Positions 56,956-64,000 of a stretch of 64,000 nt of DNA are shown piece after piece. The position numbers were made by a program, and so were the translations under genes. The notes below the pieces were generated by a model. It had not been told where the DNA came from. It did no database searches and saw only the letters and a list, made by a program, of their open reading frames with translations. Every line of letters starts with the position of its first letter. Within the stretch, counting starts at the first letter, position 1. Source of the stretch: an uncultured Rhodocyclaceae bacterium (GTDB lineage Bacteria; Pseudomonadota; Gammaproteobacteria; Burkholderiales; Rhodocyclaceae); the NCBI GenBank assembly GCA_907163225.1, contig OU015322.1:2519001-2583000 (forward strand), written 5' to 3'.

Positions 56956-58161
56956 ATGAACGAAGCCTTTATCTGCGACGCTATCCGCACCCCAATCGGC
57001 CGCTACGGGGGTGCGCTGGCCGGTGTTCGCCCGGACGACCTCGGCGCCATTCCGCTCAAGGCGCTGATGGAACGCAACCCGCAAGTCGACTGGGCGGCCG
57101 TCGAAGACATCATCTACGGCTGCGCCAACCAGGCCGGCGAAGACAACCGCAACGTCGCCCGCATGTCAGGCCTGCTTGCCGGCCTGCCGGTCGAGGTGCC
57201 GGGCACCACGGTCAACCGCCTGTGCGGTTCGGGCATGGATGCTGTCGGCCTGGCGGCGCGCTCGATCAAGTCTGGCGAAACCGAATTGATGATCGCCGGC
57301 GGCGTCGAAAGCATGTCGCGTGCGCCGTTTGTGATGAGCAAGGCCGAATCAGCCTTCTCGCGCAATGCCGCCATTTTCGACACCACCATCGGCTGGCGCT
57401 TCGTCAATCCGGCCATGAAGAAACTCTACGAAACGCATTCGATGCCGCAGACGGCTGACAACGTCGCCGCCGATTTCGCCATCAATCGCGCCGATCAGGA
57501 TGCCTTCGCTGTGCGTTCGCAACAGCGCTGGGCCGCCGCGCAGGCGGCCGGACGCTTTGCCGACGAGATCGTGCCGGTGGTCATCCCCAAAAAAAAGGGT
57601 GATCCGCTCATTGTTACGGTCGACGAGCATCCACGCCCGGAAACCACGCTGGAAATGCTGGCCAAACTGAAGGGCGTCAACGGCCCGGAACTCAGCGTCA
57701 CGGCGGGCAATGCTTCTGGTGTCAATGACGGCGCCTGCGCCCTGTTGTTGGCTTCTGAAAGCGCTGCCGCCCGGAACGGCCTGACGCCGCTGGTGCGCGT
57801 TGTCGGCATGGCGACCGCCGGCCTGCTGCCGCGCATCATGGGTTTCGGCCCGGCCCCTGCCGTGCGCAAGGTGCTGGCCAAAACCGGCCTGACTCTGGCG
57901 CAAATGGACGTTATCGAATTGAACGAAGCCTTTGCTGCCCAAGGTTTGGCGGTGCTGCGTGACCTCGGCCTGGCCGACGATGCAGCGCATGTGAATCCCA
58001 ACGGCGGGGCGATTGCCCTCGGCCACCCGCTAGGCATGAGCGGTGCCCGACTGGTGACCACCGCTGCTTATGAACTCAAACGCCGTGGCGGCCGCTACGC
58101 CCTGTGCACCATGTGTATTGGTGTCGGGCAAGGCATCGCCATGGTTATCGAGCGTGTTTGA
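56956..58161 (+). CDS. paaJ: Beta-ketoadipyl-CoA / 3-oxo-5,6-didehydrosuberyl-CoA thiolase PaaJ
   Basis: The 401-residue thiolase cleaves both C8 and C6 beta-ketoacyl-CoA intermediates of the pathway. The acylated cysteine is in [11 protein letters not shown], the histidine in [16 protein letters not shown] and the second cysteine in [11 protein letters not shown]. The ATG at 56956 with CAAGGAG upstream was chosen. The PcaF-type protein is nearly identical in family, but the paa context favours PaaJ. Confidence 0.92.
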   Translation: MNEAFICDAIRTPIGRYGGALAGVRPDDLGAIPLKALMERNPQVDWAAVEDIIYGCANQAGEDNRNVARMSGLLAGLPVEVPGTTVNRLCGSGMDAVGLAARSIKSGETELMIAGGVESMSRAPFVMSKAESAFSRNAAIFDTTIGWRFVNPAMKKLYETHSMPQTADNVAADFAINRADQDAFAVRSQQRWAAAQAAGRFADEIVPVVIPKKKGDPLIVTVDEHPRPETTLEMLAKLKGVNGPELSVTAGNASGVNDGACALLLASESAAARNGLTPLVRVVGMATAGLLPRIMGFGPAPAVRKVLAKTGLTLAQMDVIELNEAFAAQGLAVLRDLGLADDAAHVNPNGGAIALGHPLGMSGARLVTTAAYELKRRGGRYALCTMCIGVGQGIAMVIERV

Positions 58162-58188
58162 CCTTATTACAACAGAGGAGACAAATCC

Positions 58189-59334
58189 ATGAATCACTCA
58201 GTCAAGAAACTCGTCACCGGTGCCGCACTGGTCTTTGCTGCCTTTGGCGCCATCGCCGCTGATCCGATCAAGATCGGCTCTGTCCTCTCGGTCACCGGTC
58301 CCGCCGCCTTCCTTGGCGATCCGGAGCTGAAGACCCTGCAACTGTACGTTGCCGACATCAACAAGAAGGGTGGCGTCCTTGGTCGCCAGCTTGAACTCGT
58401 GCATTACGACGACGGCAGCGATGCCAACAAGGCCAACGGCTTTGCCAAGCGCCTGCTGGATGACGACAAGGTCGACATTCTGGTTGGCGGTACGACGACC
58501 GGTTCAACCATGTCGATGGTGCCGCTGGCCGAAAAATCCGCCACGCCGTTCATCTCGCTGGCCGGTGCCGTGGTCATCATCGAGCCGGTCAAGAAGTTCG
58601 TTTTCAAGACCCCGCACACTGACCGCATGGCGGCCGAAAAGGTCTTCGAGGACATGAAGAAGCGCGGCTTGACCCAGGTTGCCCTGCTTTCCGAGACATC
58701 CGGCTTTGGTGCGTCGGGCAAGAAGGAAACCGAAGCGGTCGCCGGCAAGTACGGCATCACTCTGGTTGCCAACGAAACCTACGGCCCGAAGGACACCGAC
58801 ATCAGCCCGCAGCTGACCAAGATCAAGAACACGGCGGGCGTTCAGGCCGTCTTTGTCTTCGGTCTCGGCCAGGGGCCGGCTATCGTCACCAAAAACTACA
58901 AGCAACTTGGCATCACCTTGCCGCTCTATCAATCGCATGGCGTTGCTTCGGATGACTTCCTGAAACTGGCGGGCCCGGCCGCTGAAGGTGTTCGCCTGCC
59001 TTCGCCGGCTCAGTTGATTCCGGAAAAACTGGCCGCCAAGGATCCACAGAAGCCGGTTGTTACCGCCTATGAGCAGGCCTACAAGGCGGCTTACAAGACC
59101 GATGTGTCGACCTTTGGCGGCTATGCCTACGACGGCCTGATGCTTGCGGTTGACGCGATTAAACGGGCAAATTCCACCGATAAGGCCAAGGTGCGCGACG
59201 CCCTCGAAGCAACCAAGGGCTTCGTCGCCACCAGCGGCACTTTCAACATGTCGGCCACCGACCACATGGGCCTCGACCTCTCGTCTTTCCGCATGCTGGA
59301 AGTCAAGGGCGGCGCCTGGTCCATCGTTCAGTAA
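58189..59334 (+). CDS. Branched-chain-type ABC transporter solute-binding protein (LivK-like)
   Basis: The 381-residue periplasmic protein has a signal peptide (about 1-24, ending GAIAA) and the type I periplasmic-binding fold: [20 protein letters not shown], then [18 protein letters not shown] around the ligand pocket. It probably delivers an aromatic acid such as phenylacetate to LivHMGF encoded on the opposite strand about 10 kb away. It is embedded between paaJ and paaA, which ties the importer to this pathway. AGAGGAG precedes the start. Confidence 0.9.
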   Translation: MNHSVKKLVTGAALVFAAFGAIAADPIKIGSVLSVTGPAAFLGDPELKTLQLYVADINKKGGVLGRQLELVHYDDGSDANKANGFAKRLLDDDKVDILVGGTTTGSTMSMVPLAEKSATPFISLAGAVVIIEPVKKFVFKTPHTDRMAAEKVFEDMKKRGLTQVALLSETSGFGASGKKETEAVAGKYGITLVANETYGPKDTDISPQLTKIKNTAGVQAVFVFGLGQGPAIVTKNYKQLGITLPLYQSHGVASDDFLKLAGPAAEGVRLPSPAQLIPEKLAAKDPQKPVVTAYEQAYKAAYKTDVSTFGGYAYDGLMLAVDAIKRANSTDKAKVRDALEATKGFVATSGTFNMSATDHMGLDLSSFRMLEVKGGAWSIVQ

Positions 59335-59347
59335 TCAAGTTGCAGCG

Positions 59348-59374
59348 GGGAAGTCGTCTGACGGCGACTTTCCC
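59348..59374 (+). promoter_or_regulatory. mRNA hairpin between the binding-protein gene and paaA
   Basis: GGGAAGTCG (59348-59356) pairs with CGACTTTCCC (59365-59374) with one bulged T and an 8-nt loop; no T-run follows. Hairpins after binding-protein genes often shield the 3' end of the message and so raise its level above that of downstream genes. That role is inferred. Confidence 0.5.
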
Positions 59375-59389
59375 AATCAGGAGAACACC

Positions 59390-60403
59390 ATGTACACCCA
59401 GTCGTTCAATGTGCAGGACACGCCCGGTGCCAAAGCCGTTGCGTCAGTTCAATCAAAAGAAGACCCGGCGCTGCAGGCAGCCTTTGATGCCCGCATCGAT
59501 GCCGATGGCCGCATCGAGCCGCAGGACTGGATGCCGGAAGCCTATCGCAAGACTCTGGTGCGCCAGATCAGCCAGCACGCGCACAGCGAAATCGTCGGCA
59601 TGCTGCCCGAGGGCAACTGGATTTCGCGCGCCCCCAGCCTCAAGCGCAAGGCGATCCTGATCGCCAAGGTGCAGGACGAAGGCGGCCACGGCCTCTACCT
59701 TTATTCCGCCGCCGAAACCCTCGGAACCAGCCGCGACCAGATGCTTGAAGGCCTGCACAGCGGGCGCGCCAAATACAGCTCGATCTTCAATTACCCGACC
59801 CTGACCTGGGCCGACGTCGGCGTCGTCGGCTGGCTGGTGGATGGCGCTGCGATCATGAATCAGGTGCCGCTCTGTCGCTGCTCCTACGGCCCTTACGCCC
59901 GTGCCATGGTCCGTGTCTGCAAGGAAGAATCCTTCCATCAGCGCCAGGGTTACGAAGCACTGCTGGTGATGATGACCGGCACCGCCGAACAGAAAGCGAT
60001 GGTTCAGGATGCAGTCAACCGCTTCTGGTGGAAGTGCCTGGCGATGTTCGGGCCACCTGATGCCGACAGCCCGAACAGTTTGCAAGGCATGCGTTGGGGC
60101 ATCAAACGCATATCCAACGACGACCTGCGCCAGAAATTCATCGACGCTACCGTGCCGCAAGCCAAGGTGCTCGGCGTGACGCTGCCCGACCCCGATCTGA
60201 AATGGAACGAGGAACGCCAGCATTTCGACTACGGCCAGATTGACTGGGACGAATTCTGGGCGACGGTGAACGGCAACGGCCCGTGCAACAAGGAACGCCT
60301 GGCAACCCGCGTCAAGGCTTACAGCGAAGGCGCCTGGGTGCGCGATGCCGCGATGGCACACGCCCGCAAGCAACAAGAACGCAGCATGAAGGAGGCAGCA
60401 TGA
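59390..60403 (+). CDS. paaA: Phenylacetyl-CoA epoxidase catalytic subunit PaaA
   Basis: PaaA (337 aa) is the diiron subunit of the multicomponent monooxygenase that forms the 1,2-epoxide of phenylacetyl-CoA. Ligand motifs are E67 in SEIVG, E97-x-x-H100 in QDEGGH and E180-x-x-H183 in KEESFH. The ATG at 59390, with CAGGAG upstream, is used rather than the long frame opening in the preceding gene. It overlaps paaB by ATGA. Confidence 0.95.
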   Translation: MYTQSFNVQDTPGAKAVASVQSKEDPALQAAFDARIDADGRIEPQDWMPEAYRKTLVRQISQHAHSEIVGMLPEGNWISRAPSLKRKAILIAKVQDEGGHGLYLYSAAETLGTSRDQMLEGLHSGRAKYSSIFNYPTLTWADVGVVGWLVDGAAIMNQVPLCRCSYGPYARAMVRVCKEESFHQRQGYEALLVMMTGTAEQKAMVQDAVNRFWWKCLAMFGPPDADSPNSLQGMRWGIKRISNDDLRQKFIDATVPQAKVLGVTLPDPDLKWNEERQHFDYGQIDWDEFWATVNGNGPCNKERLATRVKAYSEGAWVRDAAMAHARKQQERSMKEAA

Positions 60404-60693
60404 CTAACGAATTGAAAGAATGGCCGCTCTGGGAAATTTTCATCCGCAGCAAACAAGGTCTTGAGCACAAGCACTGCGGCAGCCTGCACGCCGCCGATGC
60501 CCGTCAGGCACTGGAAATGGCGCGCGACGTTTATACCCGTCGCCAAGAAGGCGTCAGCATCTGGGTGCTCCCTTCGAGCGCGATTACCGCCAGCAACCCG
60601 GATGAAAAGGGCGAGCTGTTCGACCCGGCGGCCGACAAGATCTATCGCCACCCGACCTTTTACGACATCCCGGACGCCGTGGGGCACATGTAA
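60400..60693 (+). CDS. paaB: Phenylacetyl-CoA epoxidase subunit PaaB
   Basis: PaaB (97 aa) is the small structural subunit that bridges PaaA-PaaC heterodimers. [21 protein letters not shown] is the family signature. Start and stop overlap paaA (ATGA) and paaC (TAATG), so the ratio of subunits is probably set by translational coupling. Confidence 0.95.
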   Translation: MTNELKEWPLWEIFIRSKQGLEHKHCGSLHAADARQALEMARDVYTRRQEGVSIWVLPSSAITASNPDEKGELFDPAADKIYRHPTFYDIPDAVGHM

Positions 60694-61475
60694 TGAGCGC
60701 CGCCGTTGATTACCTCCTGCACCTTGCCGACAACGCGCTGGTGCTCGGTCAGCGCAATGCCGAATGGTGCGGCCACGGGCCGATTCTTGAAGAAGACATC
60801 GCCCAGTCGAACGTCAGCCTCGACTTGATCGGCCAGGCCCGCCTGCTTTATCAGCTTGCCGCCACGCTCAAGGGCGGCGCGGTGACCGAGGACCAGCTGG
60901 CCTACTTCCGCGACACGCACGAGTTCCGCAACTACACGCTGCTCGAACTGCCGCACCACGGCCCGCTCTCCGGCTACGCCAGCAGCAGCCTCGACTACGG
61001 CACGACCATCGTCCGCAACTTCCTCTACAGCGCCTTGATGGCCCTGCTCTGGGAAGCTCTGGAAAAGTCGGCCAATGCCGATCTGGCAGCGATTGCCGCC
61101 AAGTCGCTCAAGGAAGTGCGCTACCACCTGCGCCACTCCCGCGACTGGCTGGTTAGGCTTGGCGATGGCACCGACGAGTCGCATGCCCGCAGCCAGGCAT
61201 CGCTCGATCACCTCTTCCCCTACACCCAGGAATTCTGGGCGCACAGCCCGGCGGAAGCGGCGGCCGTTGAAGCCGGTATTGGCGTCGATCTCAATACACT
61301 GAAAGCCGACTGGGATGCCATCGTCGACGCCGCACTGGCTGAAGCCACCCTGCAGCGTCCGACTGCTGGCGGCTACGTGTCGGAAGGCAAGAAGGGCATC
61401 CATTCAGAGCATCTCGGCTTTTTGCTGGCTGAAATGCAGAGCCTCGCCCGCGCCCATCCGAACGGCGTCTGGTAA
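60693..61475 (+). CDS. paaC: Phenylacetyl-CoA epoxidase structural subunit PaaC
   Basis: PaaC (260 aa) has the same ferritin-like fold as PaaA but is structural, supporting the catalytic subunit. NAEWCGHGPILEEDIAQSNVSLDLIGQARLLY is its conserved N-terminal part, and VRYHLRHSRDWLVRLGDGTDESH follows. It overlaps the last base of the paaB stop. Confidence 0.95.
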   Translation: MSAAVDYLLHLADNALVLGQRNAEWCGHGPILEEDIAQSNVSLDLIGQARLLYQLAATLKGGAVTEDQLAYFRDTHEFRNYTLLELPHHGPLSGYASSSLDYGTTIVRNFLYSALMALLWEALEKSANADLAAIAAKSLKEVRYHLRHSRDWLVRLGDGTDESHARSQASLDHLFPYTQEFWAHSPAEAAAVEAGIGVDLNTLKADWDAIVDAALAEATLQRPTAGGYVSEGKKGIHSEHLGFLLAEMQSLARAHPNGVW

Positions 61476-61479
61476 GACC

Positions 61480-61980
61480 ATGACCGTCACCGTCGAGGAA
61501 GTTTGGGCTGCGCTGGAAGATCTGGCCGACCCGGAAATTCCAGTCATTTCGCTGCGCGAACTCGGCATCCTTCGCGAAGTCCGCTCCGGTGCCGATGGGC
61601 TGGAGGTGGTCATTACCCCGACCTACAGCGGCTGCCCGGCGATGGGCCAGATTGAGGATGATGTACGGTCAACCCTGAAAAACCGCGGAATTTCTGCTCG
61701 TGTCGTGACACAACTGGCCCCGGCCTGGACGACCGACTGGATGAGCGAAACCGGCAAGGAAAAGCTGCGCGCCTACGGCATCGCCCCGCCGCACCAGACC
61801 CCCGCTGGCAGCAGCGTCATGCGCTTCATCAGCAAGCCGGCCAAGGTCGAAGCTGTGCCTTGCCCGCATTGCGGCTCAAGCAACACGCTGGTTTCCTCGC
61901 ATTTTGGATCAACGGCCTGCAAGGCACTCTACAAGTGCCAGGATTGTCAGGAACCGTTCGATTATTTCAAGCCGTACTAG
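61480..61980 (+). CDS. paaD: Iron-sulfur/diiron maturation protein PaaD
   Basis: PaaD (166 aa) has an MIP18/DUF59 domain at the N-terminus (LADPEIPVISLRELGILREV, with the conserved cysteine in YSGCPAM) and a C-terminal zinc ribbon, CPHC...CQDC. It is needed for assembling the epoxidase or its reductase, probably on the iron-sulfur side. It lies 4 nt after paaC. Confidence 0.93.
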   Translation: MTVTVEEVWAALEDLADPEIPVISLRELGILREVRSGADGLEVVITPTYSGCPAMGQIEDDVRSTLKNRGISARVVTQLAPAWTTDWMSETGKEKLRAYGIAPPHQTPAGSSVMRFISKPAKVEAVPCPHCGSSNTLVSSHFGSTACKALYKCQDCQEPFDYFKPY

Positions 61981-62033
61981 TGCCAGCCTTTGTGGCTATG
62001 GCATTAAGTAAACCTTTAACGGAGCATCACACC

Positions 62034-63131
62034 ATGTCTGCCCTGCGCTTTCATGAACTTACCGTCAAGCGTGTCAGCCCGGAAGCGGCTGGTTCGGTGG
62101 CGATTACCTTTGCCATCCCGGCCGATGCCCGCGAAGCCTTCAGCTTCCAGCCCGGCCAGTTCCTCACCCTGCGCGCCAAGGTCAATGGCGAAGACGTCCG
62201 GCGCAATTACTCGATCAGCAGCCCGCGCAGCCGGCTGGCCAAGGCCGGCGAAATGGAAATCGGCATCCGCCCGGTCGAAGGCGGGGTCTTTTCCAACTGG
62301 GCGGCGCAATCGCTCAAGGCTGGCGACACGCTGAGCGTCATGCCGCCGGATGGCCGTTTCGTCGTCAAGAAGCAGCGCGCCATCCACCGTGTCGGCTTTG
62401 CTGCCGGTTCGGGCATCACGCCGATTCTGTCGATTGCCGCCAGCACGCTGGAAGAGCAGCCGGAATCGAAATTCACGCTGGTCTATGGCAACCGCCGGAT
62501 GTCCAGCGTGATGTTCAACGAAGCACTGCAGGATCTCAAGGATCGCTACCCGAACCGCCTGACGCTGATCCACATCCTCTCCCGTCAGGCGCAGGAAGTC
62601 GATCTGCTGCAAGGCCGCATCGATGGCGACAGGGTCCGTGCCGTGATCAAGGCGCTGCTGCCGGTGGCGAGCATGGACGAGGTTTTCATCTGCGGCCCGG
62701 AAGCGATGATCGAAGCCACCGAAAAGGCCTTGATCGACGCTGGCGTGCCGGACAGCCGTGTTTATTCTGAGCGCTTCACCAGCGGCCCGGCACAGGCGGC
62801 CAAGATCCAGGCTGATACCGATGCCGCGCCGACGAAAGCAGCCACCGCCAAGGACATTGCCTTGACCATCGTCCTCGACGGCAAGGAACACGAGCTGCAG
62901 ATCGGTGCCGATGAGCACGTGCTCGATGCGGCGCTCAACGCCGGCCTCGATCTGCCTTTCTCGTGCAAGGCTGGCGTCTGCTGCACTTGCCGCGCCAAGG
63001 TGCTCTGTGGCGAAGTGGTCATGGACAAGAACTTCACGCTGGAAGGCGACGAGATGGCGCAAGGCTTCGTGCTGAGTTGTCAGGCCCGCGCCACGACCAA
63101 GCAGCTGACTGTCAGTTTCGACGATCGCTAA
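62034..63131 (+). CDS. paaE: Phenylacetyl-CoA epoxidase reductase PaaE
   Basis: PaaE (365 aa) passes electrons from NADPH to PaaA. The FAD domain has RRNYSISSP and the NADP domain AAGSGITPILSIAASTL; the C-terminal [2Fe-2S] ferredoxin has C311, C316, C319 and a later cysteine in FVLSCQA. This flavin-then-ferredoxin order is the reverse of the reductase at 48356. The ATG at 62034 has GGAG upstream. Confidence 0.95.
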   Translation: MSALRFHELTVKRVSPEAAGSVAITFAIPADAREAFSFQPGQFLTLRAKVNGEDVRRNYSISSPRSRLAKAGEMEIGIRPVEGGVFSNWAAQSLKAGDTLSVMPPDGRFVVKKQRAIHRVGFAAGSGITPILSIAASTLEEQPESKFTLVYGNRRMSSVMFNEALQDLKDRYPNRLTLIHILSRQAQEVDLLQGRIDGDRVRAVIKALLPVASMDEVFICGPEAMIEATEKALIDAGVPDSRVYSERFTSGPAQAAKIQADTDAAPTKAATAKDIALTIVLDGKEHELQIGADEHVLDAALNAGLDLPFSCKAGVCCTCRAKVLCGEVVMDKNFTLEGDEMAQGFVLSCQARATTKQLTVSFDDR

Positions 63132-63154
63132 TAACAAAATTCAGGAGAACCCGA

Positions 63155-63928
63155 ATGACCCAAGTAGTCCTCACCGAAATCATCGGCAAAGTCGGCCTGA
63201 TCCGCATCAACCGCCCGGAAGCGATGAACGCCCTGAACAACGACGTCGTCGACGGCATCGGCGCTGCCATTGACGCCTACGAAGCCGACGAAAACATTGG
63301 CTGCATCGTCATCACCGGCAATGAAAAAGCCTTCGCCGCCGGAGCCGACATCGGCTTCATGAAGGATTTCGACTACATGCACGCCTACAAGACGGACTTC
63401 ATCACCCGCAACTGGGAGCGCATCAAGACGACGCGCAAGCCGGTGATTGCTGCGGTAGCGGGTTTTGCCTTGGGCGGCGGCTGCGAAATGGCGATGATGT
63501 GCGACATGATCTACGCTGCCGACACCGCCAAATTCGGCCAGCCGGAAATCAAGCTCGGCACCCTGCCCGGGGCCGGTGGCACGCAAAGACTGCCGCGCGC
63601 CGTCGGCAAGGCCAAGGCCATGGACCTGTGCCTGACCGGACGGATGATGGACGCCAGCGAAGCCGAAAAAGCCGGCCTCGTCGCCCGCATCATCCCGGCC
63701 GATCAGCTGCTTGAAGAAACCCTGAAAGCGGCGCAGATCATTGCCGGCTTCTCGCTGCCCGTGGTCATGATGATCAAGGAATCGGTCAATCGCGCCTTCG
63801 AATCCTCGCTCAACGAAGGCCTGCTCTTCGAGCGCCGCGTCTTCCACGCCAGTTTCGCACTGGAAGACCAGAAGGAAGGCATGACTGCCTTCGCCGAAAA
63901 GCGCAAGCCGACGTTCAAGAACCGCTGA
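63155..63928 (+). CDS. paaF: 2,3-dehydroadipyl-CoA hydratase PaaF
   Basis: The 257-residue crotonase-family hydratase has the oxyanion segments EKAFAAGADIGFM and AGFALGGGCEMAMMCD. The two catalytic glutamates are in GGGCEMAMM and in QPEIKLGTLPGAGGTQRLP, the classic enoyl-CoA hydratase pair, unlike PaaG. In the pathway it hydrates 2,3-dehydroadipyl-CoA. TCAGGAG precedes the ATG. Confidence 0.92.
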   Translation: MTQVVLTEIIGKVGLIRINRPEAMNALNNDVVDGIGAAIDAYEADENIGCIVITGNEKAFAAGADIGFMKDFDYMHAYKTDFITRNWERIKTTRKPVIAAVAGFALGGGCEMAMMCDMIYAADTAKFGQPEIKLGTLPGAGGTQRLPRAVGKAKAMDLCLTGRMMDASEAEKAGLVARIIPADQLLEETLKAAQIIAGFSLPVVMMIKESVNRAFESSLNEGLLFERRVFHASFALEDQKEGMTAFAEKRKPTFKNR

Positions 63929-63936
63929 GACCTGCC

Positions 63937-64000
63937 ATGTACGAAACCCTGGAAATCGAACGGGCTGGCAAGGTCGCCACCATCTGGATGAACCGCCCGG
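63937..64000 (+). CDS. Enoyl-CoA hydratase/isomerase family protein (5' end only)
   Basis: The frame starts 8 nt after the paaF stop with MYETLEIERAGKVATIWMNRP and runs off the window. The N-terminus with WMNRP is typical of the crotonase superfamily. It could be a third hydratase/isomerase of the paa operon or a LiuC-like enzyme; the visible part does not decide. Confidence 0.7.
   Translation, partial: MYETLEIERAGKVATIWMNRP

Overview
The window is a piece of a betaproteobacterial chromosome. Ribosomal protein sequences and gene order, the HHE/diiron/phenylacetate gene content and the moderately high GC point to Rhodocyclales (Azonexus/Dechloromonas/Azoarcus-like). That assignment is inferred from family knowledge, not from a database search. 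No tRNA, rRNA, CRISPR array, insertion sequence or phage gene was seen.

Region 1 (1-29,743, all + strand) is an almost uninterrupted transcription/translation block: the nusG tail, rplKAJL-rpoBC, rpsL-rpsG-fusA-tuf, rpsJ, the S10 cluster (rplC to rpsQ), the spc cluster (rplN to secY), rpmJ, and the alpha cluster (rpsM-rpsK-rpsD-rpoA-rplQ), closed by strong terminators. Control elements that can be read directly are an L10-type leader, a U-tailed hairpin plus a long RNase III-like hairpin between rplL and rpoB, a near-consensus promoter before rpsL, and two promoters whose TATAAT sits inside a palindrome. One of these lies in the loop of the terminator that ends the S10 cluster. The most surprising item is in rpoB: residues about 421-490 align along their whole length with the C-terminal domain of ribosomal protein L7/L12, encoded just upstream.

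Region 2 (29,763-43,200) is a mixed housekeeping/accessory stretch. It holds a REC-PAS-SpoIIE phosphatase and an Atm1-like ABC exporter (-), an acyl-CoA thioesterase, a FadL-type porin, a DUF2802 protein and a SPOR protein (+), a small lipoprotein and a TPR protein (-), RidA and RecG (+), and a LysR regulator divergent from an MFS-acuI-tautomerase operon with a clear LysR box. A 33-codon membrane microprotein with its own terminator follows.

Region 3 (43,286-64,000) is built around aerobic phenylacetate breakdown through CoA thioesters. On the - strand are an alpha/beta hydrolase, a branched-chain-type ABC importer (livH-livM-livG and a livF carrying an N-terminal hemerythrin domain), a ferredoxin-type reductase, and a ferritin-like diiron protein of AurF/CmlI type. 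Divergent from these, on +, are paaN, paaG, paaH, paaI, paaK, paaJ, the importer's solute-binding protein, paaABCDE, paaF and the start of another enoyl-CoA hydratase family gene. Together they would take up an aromatic or aryl acid, activate it (PaaK), epoxidise the ring (PaaABCE, with PaaD maturing iron-sulfur/diiron components), isomerise it (PaaG), oxidise the semialdehyde (PaaN) and beta-oxidise the product (PaaF, PaaH, PaaJ, with PaaI recycling CoA). PaaN lacks the ring-opening hydratase domain, and no separate one is in the window. The diiron protein/reductase pair and the hemerythrin-LivF fusion are the least explained parts.

A dispersed element of about 67 bp occurs three times between 43.2 and 49.5 kb, and its core (GGTTGACCG with an upstream T/A-rich arm) seems to recur inside several coding regions. 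The only gene-free stretch over 300 bases is 50,571-50,949, an AT-rich divergent promoter region with three consecutive palindromes. The secY-rpmJ gap (298 bases) lacks the infA gene often found there in other betaproteobacteria.
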